A DNA stretch of 38,772 nucleotides from Candidatus Hydrogenedentota bacterium (GTDB lineage Bacteria; Hydrogenedentota; Hydrogenedentia; Hydrogenedentales; JAGMZX01). The notes under the pieces were generated by a model. The model did no database searches. It saw only the letters and a list, made by a program, of their open reading frames with translations, and was not told the origin of the DNA. Shown piece after piece: positions 31,131 to 38,772 of this stretch (the stretch's first letter is position 1; each line of letters begins with the position of its first letter). The stretch spans positions 1-38,772 of the forward strand of contig JAKQEQ010000025.1 of NCBI GenBank assembly GCA_029556545.1. Reading direction: 5' to 3'. Position numbers and translations under genes: made by a program.

Positions 31131-32732
31131 TCAGAATCGAATAGTATAGCCTGCCCGCACGCGCCAGTAGGGGGAGTCAGGCCCTTCGTCCTCTTCATAA
31201 GTAACGGTCAGAGAGACATCCTGGTTTTCCCGTACCTGCCACTTCAAGCGCGCGTACACCGAGTAGATGTTCTCATGAGTCGTCACGGCGTATTGATCGA
31301 ACAGCAGCACCACCGGGTTGTAGCCCGCGAAATAGCCCGGCACAAAGGCGATCAGCAGGCGGTCCGCGATGCCGAGCGGCGCGTAATACCGCGTGATGCG
31401 GTCTTCGTACCGCTCGTAGTCCGCCCCGAGGGTCACCGCGATCGCATCGCTCCAGTGGTACGTCATCTCGCCCGTGAGCGTCCACGTCCCGTCGCCGCCG
31501 CTCACGTCCCACTTCTCGACCGCCAGCGTCACGTCCGTCTTCTTGAAGATCGGCGTCACGCTCAGTATCGCGGCGTAGCGGTTATAGTCGCGGTTCGCCG
31601 TTTCCCAGTCATCATCGGCGTTGTGGAACTCGGCTTCGAGGGAAAGCGTGATTCGCTCCGAAAGCGGCTTATGCAGCGCCGCCAGCACATTGTGATATTC
31701 GGTGAAGCCGCCAAGCACCGAGTAGAAAGCGGTCAAGTCGTCCACGCGGTCCGAGGCCGTCGCGAAACGGCCGCGATAAGAAACCTCATAACTGAGGTCG
31801 GCGCCCGGCCAAAAGCCGACCAACTGCGCCGTGATTTCGTCCAGGTCGCCGTCATGAAGCCGTATGCGGCCGAAGAAGCTCGTGTTCGGCGTGAGCTGCC
31901 GCCACAGGCTCAGCGCGACCAGGTTGTCCCCGAGGTCCCGCTTGAGTCGGCGGGGATACTCCCGGCCCAGCAGCACGGAAATCAGGTCCGGGCGCACCGC
32001 GTCGTCCCGTTCCCGGTGTTTCTCGCCCCAGTAGGCGTCCAGACTGATGCGCGTGCGCGCGTCGGGCCGGAACGAAACGCCGCCGCCCGCCGTCAGGTCG
32101 TCGAAGGTCGAGTCGTAGACCGACGCGCGCGCGCCTCCGAACAAATACCACTCCCACCGCCCCATTTTGCGCGAAAAATAGATGCCGTCGATACGGTTGT
32201 ACGCCGCCCCTTCCTCGATGCGCTGGCGGCCAATCCGCAGCGTGGAATCGCCCCATACGTCGTCCACTTCGAGATACAAGAGGTACAGCCGCGCGCGCAC
32301 CGCCTCGCCCGATCCGTCGTTGATGTCGCGCAGCACGCTCGAGCGCGCCTCGCTCGAATCGAGGTCCTCATGTACACGCAGCAGCCCGCGCAGGTGCAGG
32401 CGCGGATGACTCGCCGGATCGATGTTCAACCGCAGCGTCTGGCTCATGTCCAGGTCCGAGTCCCTGTCGGACCAAGAGGCGTCCAGTTCGTTCCTGAAGC
32501 TGCCGGATATCCACTCCCTGCCCCCTGCCGCGTGGGCATCCTGCCCATGGTCGTCCGCCGCCGGGGGGGCGCTCACCGTGCCATCAGCGTCCTGCGCAGC
32601 GTCTTCCATCACGGGCGAGACGCCCGTGCCGCCATCCGCGAACACGCCCCCCGCGAGACAACCCGCAACCAGGACCATCCCCAAGGCAGTCCATCGCCCG
32701 CGTTCCGTCTTCTTCACAAACGTTTCTCTCAT
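31131..32732 (-). CDS. Outer-membrane beta-barrel protein of a porin-cytochrome unit
   Basis: 533 residues from ATG 32732 (GGAAGGG 9 nt upstream). A signal peptide (about 1-33, 'LGMVLVAGCLAGGVFA') is followed by a 35-residue low-complexity linker made from a palindromic repeat. About 20-23 amphipathic strands follow, such as 'RLHLRGLLRVHEDL', 'RWEWYLFGGARAS' and 'TWTLTGEMTYHW', ending 'VRAGYTIRF' with the C-terminal Phe needed for outer-membrane insertion. Acidic loops alternate with the strands. No CXXCH. Its place between two multihaem cytochromes suggests a sheath like MtrB or Geobacter Omb proteins, but I see no direct sequence signature of those families. Confidence 0.8.
   Translation of the reverse strand: MRETFVKKTERGRWTALGMVLVAGCLAGGVFADGGTGVSPVMEDAAQDADGTVSAPPAADDHGQDAHAAGGREWISGSFRNELDASWSDRDSDLDMSQTLRLNIDPASHPRLHLRGLLRVHEDLDSSEARSSVLRDINDGSGEAVRARLYLLYLEVDDVWGDSTLRIGRQRIEEGAAYNRIDGIYFSRKMGRWEWYLFGGARASVYDSTFDDLTAGGGVSFRPDARTRISLDAYWGEKHRERDDAVRPDLISVLLGREYPRRLKRDLGDNLVALSLWRQLTPNTSFFGRIRLHDGDLDEITAQLVGFWPGADLSYEVSYRGRFATASDRVDDLTAFYSVLGGFTEYHNVLAALHKPLSERITLSLEAEFHNADDDWETANRDYNRYAAILSVTPIFKKTDVTLAVEKWDVSGGDGTWTLTGEMTYHWSDAIAVTLGADYERYEDRITRYYAPLGIADRLLIAFVPGYFAGYNPVVLLFDQYAVTTHENIYSVYARLKWQVRENQDVSLTVTYEEDEGPDSPYWRVRAGYTIRF
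32531..32635. repeat. Palindromic repeat cluster inside the porin gene
   Basis: CGTGGGCATCCTGCCCATGG (32531-32550) and ATCACGGGCGAGACGCCCGTGCC (32609-32631) match intergenic copies at 30017-30036 and 28775-28797. On the coding strand they read 'GGTGVSPVMEDAAQDA' and 'DDHGQDAHAAGG', in frame, directly after the signal peptide. Confidence 0.8.
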
Positions 32733-32756
32733 CAACGAAGACCCTTCCCACACCCT

Positions 32757-33590
32757 TCACCCTTCACCAACCGTCCCATATCGCGTGTCATACAGGATTT
32801 GCAGTAGTTCGTTGTGCTCCCGCAGTTCCACGTCGAACACCGGCGCCGTCGCCACCCCGCCGTCGTGACACCCCGCGATCCCCGAACACGAATTCGCCGG
32901 CGTCGGCGTAACGCCCTCTTCCGCCGCCACGTTCGACGCGATAGGCGGCACGGGGCGCATCGTGTGGCTGTGCGGCCCATCGAACGGATTGAGGCGTTCG
33001 AGCGGGACCATGTGGCACGCCGCGCAACGGCTTGCGCCCGTGCCCGCCGGGTCCACCGAGTGGTGCGTGTGCGCCCGGACCTCCGCGTCCGTCGCGAAGC
33101 CATAGGGGCCGTGACATTCCAGGCAGAGGCTGTTGTCCGTGTAGCGCGCCACAGTCCGGTCGCCCCCGTGAACGTCGTGGCAGTCCTTGCAGGCCACCGC
33201 CCCGCTTGCCCCGTGCCCGCTCTCCATATGCCCCTTCGTCTCCGCCTCATGACACTTCCGACACAGCGCGTAGACGTCGCCGTCGTTCTCAAGCGCGCGA
33301 ATGAACAGGCCCCCGCGGCCCCCGTTCCGAACGTGCATCAGGCCCGGCCCGTGACACGTCTCACAGCCAATCCCCAAATGCGCGCTCATGACGAAGCCCG
33401 ACCGGTCCGGTGCGAGCCGCCCGTCGTGGCACCTGAGGCAGACACTCGTACCCACCGTGCCCGGCCCGTCCGGGCAGCCGCCAAGGCCGCCCACAACCAA
33501 TAACAACGCGCAGAGACGGCCCGACGCGATAACCGAGCGCGTGACATGTCCGCGCAACCATCCGCTACTTCCCAAGACAAGTCTCCCCAC
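32757..33590 (-). CDS. Multihaem c-type cytochrome lipoprotein (six CXXCH plus one CX5CH)
   Basis: 277 residues from GTG 33590 (AGGA 9 nt upstream; GTG 33545 is an alternative). Lipobox L-G-G-C lies at about residues 36-39. Haem sites are CLRCH, CETCH, CRKCH, CKDCH, CLECH and CAACH, with an unusual CSGIAGCH near residue 246. 'SVCLRCHDG', 'SAHLGIGCETCHGPGLMHV' and 'ESGHGASGAVACKDCHDVH' resemble the repeats of MtrA/DmsE-type cytochromes, which sit in or against an outer-membrane porin. It heads the minus-strand unit, 24 bp before the porin. The last 35 residues lack haem sites. Confidence 0.88.
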   Translation of the reverse strand: MGRLVLGSSGWLRGHVTRSVIASGRLCALLLVVGGLGGCPDGPGTVGTSVCLRCHDGRLAPDRSGFVMSAHLGIGCETCHGPGLMHVRNGGRGGLFIRALENDGDVYALCRKCHEAETKGHMESGHGASGAVACKDCHDVHGGDRTVARYTDNSLCLECHGPYGFATDAEVRAHTHHSVDPAGTGASRCAACHMVPLERLNPFDGPHSHTMRPVPPIASNVAAEEGVTPTPANSCSGIAGCHDGGVATAPVFDVELREHNELLQILYDTRYGTVGEG

Positions 33591-33640
33591 AGGCCAAAAT
33601 CCTGACCCTTAGCCTACACCACCTCCCCGCCCCAATTCAT

Positions 33641-33655
33641 CCGTGTAAAACACGG
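33641..33655. promoter_or_regulatory. Inverted repeat in the divergent cytochrome control region
   Basis: CCGTGT-AAA-ACACGG, perfect 6-bp arms, 50 bp upstream of the minus-strand cytochrome start. Its dyad and position suit a regulator-binding site shared by the two divergent units. No named motif is recognised. Confidence 0.45.
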
Positions 33656-33684
33656 AAAACATTACCCGCCCCACGCGCAAGGAC

Positions 33685-33704
33685 GTTGTCGAGAGGCCGA
33701 CAAC
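33685..33704. promoter_or_regulatory. Second inverted repeat in the divergent cytochrome control region
   Basis: GTTGTCG-AGAGGC-CGACAAC, perfect 7-bp arms. It is followed by an AT-rich stretch (33710-33800) with a possible -10 element TATACT at 33793-33798 for the plus-strand unit. I find no convincing -35 box. Confidence 0.45.
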
Positions 33705-33882
33705 CCGGATCAGAAACGATTTGCGTAATTTATACGGAGTAAGTTGATAAGGATTGGTTCTTTCCCCGGATGTATATCGGATAGCGGTGTCCTATACTTC
33801 CGAGCGGCGAATGGCGCGGCCTGGCGGACGCCAGCCCCGCTGCAAGGAAATGAACCGGCAAATGCGGCCTTGGAGTCAGCGG

Positions 33883-34509
33883 ATGTCACGAATCCCCAGG
33901 ATCAAGAATATCCTTTACCGATGCGCCGCGGCGCTTTGCTCCGCCCTTGTGTTCTCGGCCTGCCCGAGTTCGCCCGCCCCGGACGCTGCGGCCTCGCTTT
34001 ATGAGCGGGATGTCTCGGCGGGCATCCACGACATCACGCCGCTGCGCGGCGAACGCGGGCCGCTACGCCTCCACGTGGACGACGACGCGTTCGAGTGCTC
34101 GGGTTGCCACGACGGGTTTTCCGGCGATCTTTCGGAGGCCGCGATCGAGGGAGAGCATAAGAACATCGTGTTCGCCCACGGCAGAAACCTGCTGTGTCTC
34201 AATTGCCATCACCCCGAGAACAGCGACGTCTACCTGGACCACGGCGGCGGCGAAATCCCCGGCGACCAACCCACGTTGCTGTGCGCCAAGTGTCACGGCC
34301 CCCACTATCGCGAGTGGGAACACGGCGTCCACGGCCGAGTAAACCACTTCTGGGATGCGCGCTTCGGCCCGGAGAAGAACCTCGACTGCATTCAATGCCA
34401 CGACCCGCACCACCCCCGAATCCCCGAAATGAAACCGGAGCCGCCTCCGGTGCTTACCCGATTTGACCATCCAGCCAAGGGAGACTCCGCGCATGAGCCG
34501 GGAGCATGA
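33883..34509 (+). CDS. Tetrahaem c-type cytochrome lipoprotein
   Basis: 208 residues from ATG 33883, chosen because GGAG lies 8 nt upstream and the signal peptide then starts normally; the frame stays open to 33754. The lipoprotein signal (1-25) ends F-S-A-C. Four CXXCH sites (CSGCH, CLNCH, CAKCH, CIQCH) lie at about residues 66-174, with extra His in 'CHHPEN' and 'HGVHGRVNHFW'. A four- or five-haem electron carrier is the usual partner of NrfC/NrfD-type modules, passing electrons between the quinone-linked complex and the periplasm. The stop overlaps the next gene by 17 bp. Confidence 0.9.
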   Translation: MSRIPRIKNILYRCAAALCSALVFSACPSSPAPDAAASLYERDVSAGIHDITPLRGERGPLRLHVDDDAFECSGCHDGFSGDLSEAAIEGEHKNIVFAHGRNLLCLNCHHPENSDVYLDHGGGEIPGDQPTLLCAKCHGPHYREWEHGVHGRVNHFWDARFGPEKNLDCIQCHDPHHPRIPEMKPEPPPVLTRFDHPAKGDSAHEPGA

Positions 34510-35467
34510 CGAGCACAAGGATAGCCGCGGCGCGCAGCCGCCGAGGACGACGGATCCCAACTCCAGCGGACGCCGCACGTTCCTGAAGGCGGGTCTCGGG
34601 ACCGCCGTGGCGCTGTCGACTGGCGCGTTCGTGGCCGAACCGTTGCGCGGGCTCAAAGACAGCCCGACGCTGCATGAACTGCTGCGGAAGCATTACACCA
34701 AGCTTACCCCTGACTTGATGGACCAGGTGCTCCGCCGCATCGAGCGGCAGGTGGCCGCGAACTACTGCGCGAAGGTCCGCGTCAACGACCCCAAGCCGCT
34801 CGACGGCGTCGAGTACGCCTATTGCCTGAACTTGAGCCGGTGCAACGGGTCACGCCGATGCGTCACGGCCTGCATGCGGGAGAATAACATCCCGCCGGAC
34901 CACCCGGAAATGGCCTATATCCGCGTCATCGAGATGCCGAACGACACGCTCGACCTCGAAGACGGCAATCCCCTCTACGCGCACGAGACCATACCGGACC
35001 AGGGCAAGTTCTACCTTCCCATGTCGTGCCAACAGTGCCGGCAGCCTCCCTGTACCAAGGTGTGCCCCACACACGCGACCTGGACCGAGCCGGACGGCGT
35101 GACGGTTATCGACTACAACTGGTGCATCGGCTGCCGCTGCTGTCTCGCGGCCTGTCCTTACGAGGCGCGCCGGTTCAACTGGACGCGCCCGGAGATCAGA
35201 CCCGAGCAGATCAACCCGGACATGGGCTACCTGAGCAATCAAATACGGCCTCGCGGCGTGCCGGAGAAATGCCACTTCTGTCTGCACCGGACGCGCCTGG
35301 GCAAGAATCCCGCGTGCATGGAGGTATGCCCGACCGGCGCGCGCGTCTTCGGCAACATTCTGGACCCGAACGGGAAGATTCAATACATCCTGAAGAACAA
35401 GCGGGTCTACATATTGAAGGCGGAGGCGCACACCTTCCCCCGTTTCTACTACTTCTTCGAGAAATAG
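34493..35467 (+). CDS. Tat-exported four-cluster iron-sulfur protein (NrfC/HybA-like)
   Basis: 324 residues from ATG 34493 (AAGGGAG upstream). A twin-arginine-type signal 'SSGRRTFLKAGLG' lies at about residues 25-37. Four ferredoxin-like Cys groups follow. The first is C117-x2-Ser120-x2-C123-x3-C127, with Ser in place of one Cys and C111 nearby. The second is 'CQQCRQPPCTKVCP', the third 'CIGCRCCLAACP', and the fourth CX2CX11CX3C in 'CHFCLHRTRLGKNPACMEVCP'-type spacing. Such proteins relay electrons between an NrfD-type membrane subunit and a periplasmic cytochrome. It lies between the tetrahaem cytochrome and nrfD genes. The periplasmic side is implied by the signal. Confidence 0.92.
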   Translation: MSREHDEHKDSRGAQPPRTTDPNSSGRRTFLKAGLGTAVALSTGAFVAEPLRGLKDSPTLHELLRKHYTKLTPDLMDQVLRRIERQVAANYCAKVRVNDPKPLDGVEYAYCLNLSRCNGSRRCVTACMRENNIPPDHPEMAYIRVIEMPNDTLDLEDGNPLYAHETIPDQGKFYLPMSCQQCRQPPCTKVCPTHATWTEPDGVTVIDYNWCIGCRCCLAACPYEARRFNWTRPEIRPEQINPDMGYLSNQIRPRGVPEKCHFCLHRTRLGKNPACMEVCPTGARVFGNILDPNGKIQYILKNKRVYILKAEAHTFPRFYYFFEK

Positions 35468-35489
35468 CCACACGAGGAGCCCATTCGCC

Positions 35490-36749
35490 GTGCGTAACTA
35501 TCTGGTCTTTCTTGGACGATCCTTTCTGCTCAGTTTCTCGGGCAGTCCCCTCTTCTACGCGTGGATGGGATTCCTGACCGTGCTCTCGGCCATAGGCGCG
35601 CGGGCATTCACTCGGCAACTGGTGACGGGCCTCAGCATGACGGGCATGACGGACCAGGTCTCGTGGGGCATCTACATCGCCAATTTCACGTTCCTGGTCG
35701 GCCTCGCCGCCGCCGCCGTCATGCTGGTCATTCCCGCGTACATCTATCGCAAGAAAGAAATGCACGACGTCGTCATCTTTGGGGAACTCCTCGCCATTGC
35801 GGCCATCATCATGAGCCTCCTCTTCATCATGGTGGACCTTGGACGACCGGACCGCTTCTGGCACATGATCCCCATGATCGGGGAGTTCAATTTCCCCTAT
35901 TCGATGCTTTCCTGGGACTTCATCGTGCTGAACGGCTACCTGCTGGTGAACCTGCACATCTGCGGTTATCTCCTGTACATGAAGTACCTCGGACGCAAGC
36001 CGAGCGCCTTTATTTACATGCCCTTTGTCATTCTGTCGATTGCGTGGGCCATAAGCATCCATACGGTCACCGCGTTCCTGTTTGTGGGCCTCGTCGGACG
36101 CCACTTCTGGAACACGGCCATCGTCGCGCCCCGGTTTCTCGGGTCCGCGTTCACCGCCGGCCCGGGCATCCTCATCATCGCCTTTCAAGTGATTCGCCAC
36201 TTCTCCGGCTACCAGATCAGCGACCGGGCTATTCACATCCTGCGCAATATCGTGACGGCTTCGCTGCTCATCAACCTCTTCCTCCTGGCGTGCGAAGCCT
36301 TCAAGGAGTTCTACGCCTTCTCCTCCCACGGCAGTTCGGCGCGCTATCTCTTCTTCGGCCTCGAGAGCCACGGCGAGTATTACAGCGCGCTCGTCCCCTA
36401 TATCTGGGTCGCCATCCTCATGGAAGTCGCCGCGGCCATTATCCTCATCATCCCGCCCATCGCGCGCCGCATGCTCTACCTCAACATTGCGTGCGTCCTG
36501 GCGAACGTCGGCATCTGGTTTGAGAAGGGCATGGGACTGGTCATTCCCGGCTTCATCCCGTCGCCGCAGGGAACCGTCGTGGAATATGCCCCCTCGTCCA
36601 CGGAATGGCTCGTCACGATGGGCATATGGGCCTTCGGATTGCTCCTCTTCTCGTGGATGCTGCACCTGGCCATTCACATTATGAAAGGTGATTTCCACAT
36701 TTTGGCGGACGAACCCACGCGCGGCTTGCGGGAGCAAGCCGTCGGCTAA
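35490..36749 (+). CDS. nrfD: NrfD/PsrC family membrane subunit
   Basis: 419 residues from GTG 35490 (GAGGAG 10 nt upstream), 22 bp after the iron-sulfur gene. About ten membrane segments are seen, including 'WGIYIANFTFLVGLAAAAVM' and 'DLGRPDRFWHMIPMIG', both hallmarks of the family, then 'SWDFIVLNGYLLVNL' and 'FPxFxxSxHTVTAFLFVGL'-like segments. Family members bind menaquinol or ubiquinol in the inner membrane and pass electrons to the iron-sulfur partner, without haem. The length and ten helices fit the long type found in multi-subunit complexes. It completes a cytochrome/FeS/NrfD unit comparable to Geobacter Cbc4-type complexes (analogy only). Confidence 0.94.
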   Translation: MRNYLVFLGRSFLLSFSGSPLFYAWMGFLTVLSAIGARAFTRQLVTGLSMTGMTDQVSWGIYIANFTFLVGLAAAAVMLVIPAYIYRKKEMHDVVIFGELLAIAAIIMSLLFIMVDLGRPDRFWHMIPMIGEFNFPYSMLSWDFIVLNGYLLVNLHICGYLLYMKYLGRKPSAFIYMPFVILSIAWAISIHTVTAFLFVGLVGRHFWNTAIVAPRFLGSAFTAGPGILIIAFQVIRHFSGYQISDRAIHILRNIVTASLLINLFLLACEAFKEFYAFSSHGSSARYLFFGLESHGEYYSALVPYIWVAILMEVAAAIILIIPPIARRMLYLNIACVLANVGIWFEKGMGLVIPGFIPSPQGTVVEYAPSSTEWLVTMGIWAFGLLLFSWMLHLAIHIMKGDFHILADEPTRGLREQAVG

Positions 36750-36834
36750 TCGCGGCGTGGTACGCGACGGCGGATTCCGCACGGTCGCGATCCGGCGGCG
36801 GGAAAGCCGCGCCGCGGTGGACGGGACGACGGCA

Positions 36835-38598
36835 ATGAGTGATCCCTATCGATCACTGGAGAGCAGGCTCGAACGCGTCGCGGATGAAGTACGTAGTCTT
36901 GGCGCGAGAGTCGATCAACTCGCGCGCCGGCTCGATACTCCGGAGGCGACGCCGCCCCGCCACCGTGAGTCCGGCAATGACCCGGATCTCGCCCCGATCT
37001 CATTGCTCGGCTCTCCGGTCTCCCTCGCGCCCACCAAGCTTCTTACCGGCACGGCATTCGTATGTTTCATCCTCGTGATCGCGCTTTCGCTTCGGACGGT
37101 AGTGGACAATGCCATCGTCGATAAGCCCCTCGGCACGGTTTTCGGTCTGGTATACGCCCTTTGCGTGCTTCTCCACGGTTACCACCGGGCGGCACGAGGG
37201 CGGCCATTCGCCGTCCTGTCGATTGTCTGCGCGATAGTCCTGGTCTGCTCCATCGTCCTGGAAGCGCACCACCGCTTCGGCGTCTTTTCCTCGGGAACGG
37301 GCTACGGCATCCTAGCGAGCGCACTGCTGCTGATCCTGGGCGGCGCCTTGCGATACAAGACGCATCTCGTCCTGAACTTCGCGGTCCCGTCGATGACGAT
37401 GGTCGCCCTCGCGATGGATTTCCCGAACCCCGCTTTTCTCCCGCTCGCGGCCTTCATAGCCTTCGTCAATGGCATCGCGTTCGTGTTGGCGCGAGACCGC
37501 CGCACGCGGTCCTTGTGCTGGTCCACGTTCGTGATCACGTTGTTCTTCTGGTTTTTCTGGGCGATGAAGCTGCGCGGCCTGCTCCCCCGCCAAGACGCGC
37601 CGCCCCCTGAATTGGCCGCCTTGTGGTTCACTCCGATCCTGATCGCTTTCGCCGTCGGCCACCTGGTCGCCGTCGTAGCTGCGGTAGTTCATCCCGCATG
37701 GCCGCTAGGGGCCTACGAGACGGCGCTGCCGATCCTGAACGCAGCGTACGTCTATCTAATCGCGCGACTGGCCGTCTCCCCGCTCGGGATCAGTGCAGCC
37801 GGCCTGGGAGCGGCGTGCCTGCTTGCGGCGGCCATCCAACTCCTGATGGCGACCTCTCTGGCCGCGGCGGGCGAGAAAGGCCGCCGGGCGGCGTCTTCGA
37901 TGAGCACCGCGGTCTTTCTGCTTCTGGCCGTGTCGCTCCATCCAATCACCGGCAACTCGCTTTGGAGCCTGATCTTGTGGTCCTTGGCGGCCATTGCCTT
38001 TGCGATCACCTTGGCGAAACGCCTCGACCCGCTTGTTCAAGGCGTCGCCTGTCTGTTTCAAGCATACCTCTGCGCCATGAGCCTTCACTTCGGCGCGTTG
38101 AGCGTCGGGGGAGCCGCGCCCGCCATGCAAATCCTTACCCTGACCGCGCTCTGCGCGCTATGCACGGTCCATTACGCGGCGTTACGCGCGGGCGCCGCCA
38201 AGAACGGGAACCGAACGGGCCGGCCCGTGGTCCACGAAGTCGTGGTGGTGGTGCTCGTCGCCGCAATCGTCTTCGGATTCGGCGCGCTGCGCATCGCGCT
38301 GCACATGATCCTGCCCCGGCTTGTTGCCGACGTGTACGCCCCGTTCCAATGCGGCCAGTCGATCATCATCAACTTCGGCGCCCTGGCTATCGCACTCATC
38401 GGCCTTCATCGCCGAAGCAGCGAATTGATCACCGTCGCGGCCCTGCTCGCCGCCGCCGGCGCCGTCAAGGTCTTTGCCTTCGACCTGCTCAACACACAGG
38501 GGCTGCCCCTCGTCCTCAGCGTGCTCGTCTTCGGGATTACGACCATCCTCGGGTCGTTCATCTGGAACCGGTGGCAACACCGGGAAACATCGGCCTGA
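36835..38598 (+). CDS. Large polytopic membrane protein (DUF2339-like)
   Basis: 587 residues. The ATG at 36835 is preferred; the frame also runs through the end of nrfD. A charged helical coiled coil (about 5-40, 'SLESRLERVADEVRSLGARVDQLARRL') precedes about 15-16 hydrophobic segments. The C-terminal pattern 'VKVFAFDLLNTQGLPLVLSVLVFGITTILGSFIW' resembles DUF2339 membrane proteins, whose function is unknown. No enzyme motif is visible. It follows nrfD by 85 bp on the same strand, so it might share its transcript, but a role in electron transfer is not supported by sequence. Confidence 0.7.
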   Translation: MSDPYRSLESRLERVADEVRSLGARVDQLARRLDTPEATPPRHRESGNDPDLAPISLLGSPVSLAPTKLLTGTAFVCFILVIALSLRTVVDNAIVDKPLGTVFGLVYALCVLLHGYHRAARGRPFAVLSIVCAIVLVCSIVLEAHHRFGVFSSGTGYGILASALLLILGGALRYKTHLVLNFAVPSMTMVALAMDFPNPAFLPLAAFIAFVNGIAFVLARDRRTRSLCWSTFVITLFFWFFWAMKLRGLLPRQDAPPPELAALWFTPILIAFAVGHLVAVVAAVVHPAWPLGAYETALPILNAAYVYLIARLAVSPLGISAAGLGAACLLAAAIQLLMATSLAAAGEKGRRAASSMSTAVFLLLAVSLHPITGNSLWSLILWSLAAIAFAITLAKRLDPLVQGVACLFQAYLCAMSLHFGALSVGGAAPAMQILTLTALCALCTVHYAALRAGAAKNGNRTGRPVVHEVVVVVLVAAIVFGFGALRIALHMILPRLVADVYAPFQCGQSIIINFGALAIALIGLHRRSSELITVAALLAAAGAVKVFAFDLLNTQGLPLVLSVLVFGITTILGSFIWNRWQHRETSA

Positions 38599-38772
38599 GG
38601 GCGGGCGAATCGACAGGGCAATCGCACTAAAAAGTACGAGCATTCCGCTTCGATGTGCATAATTACTCCGGGACATATGCGAACTCGATGTGTGGGTGTC
38701 TTGCCCTAGGTCCGCGTCGCGCGCTGGAGTTCCCGCATTTAGGGCCGAAGGCCCATGACATAGTAGCCCAGG
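38599..38772. other. Non-coding end of window
   Basis: I see no gene, terminator or repeat with confidence here. CCTAGG palindromic bases near 38705 and the repeated GGCC-rich tail are not informative. Confidence 0.4.

Noticed and set aside
31098-32807. 569-codon plus-strand open frame opposite the porin
   Set aside because: The minus-strand frame has a signal peptide, alternating strands and a C-terminal Phe; the plus frame has none of these.
35211-36782. 523-codon minus-strand open frame
   Set aside because: It is antisense to nrfD, which has clear family motifs.

Overview
The window is high-GC DNA from a diderm bacterium. I place it tentatively in the candidate phylum Hydrogenedentota. 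The signs are a Gly-Glu repeat linker and C-terminal 'SELLRxIQFYN' modules in a secreted protein, an LptD-type outer-membrane protein, an exosortase-associated TIGR04073 protein, and a large family of GC-rich palindromic repeats. This assignment is pattern recognition, not a search result. I see no tRNA or rRNA gene, CRISPR array, transposase or phage gene.

Layout. 1-873 is the 3' end of a secreted protein with a proprotein-convertase P domain and two dockerin-like repeats. 874-1966 has no convincing gene. 1967-9716 (minus strand) is a run of closely spaced housekeeping genes, read as TIGR04073 protein, small ORF, HDOD protein, recF, dciA-like DUF721, yggS, pheS, pheT, a coiled-coil protein and zapA. 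10053-10308 is the remnant of a small heat-shock gene. 10515-12402 holds a TetR regulator convergent with a D-threonine-aldolase-type PLP enzyme. 12489-17076 (plus) is a GNAT acetyltransferase, a sodium:solute symporter, a Gfo/Idh/MocA oxidoreductase and a HemL-like aminotransferase. 17268-23704 (plus) is a PfkB kinase, a small secreted protein, a giant LptD with an N-terminal beta-propeller, an M20 amidohydrolase and a DUF423 protein. A second PfkB kinase, ilvE, a small membrane protein, an S45 penicillin-acylase-family lipoprotein and a PP2C phosphatase follow.

30086-36749 is the most interesting block. It has two divergent transcription units. On the minus strand are a cytochrome with six CXXCH sites plus one CX5CH, a beta-barrel outer-membrane protein, and a 14-CXXCH cytochrome. 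On the plus strand are a four-haem lipoprotein, a Tat-type iron-sulfur protein and an NrfD-family quinol-interacting membrane protein. Together these could carry electrons from the quinone pool through the periplasm and across the outer membrane, as a porin-cytochrome conduit fed by an NrfD-type oxidoreductase. A polytopic membrane protein (36835-38598) follows.

Two repeat families run through the window. One is a palindrome (GGGGGCgagacGCCCCCGCTCCTAT and its variants) that lies between genes and also in frame inside the linker of the LptD fusion and just after the signal peptide of the porin. The other is a tandem 9-mer, GATCGGACG, at three intergenic sites.
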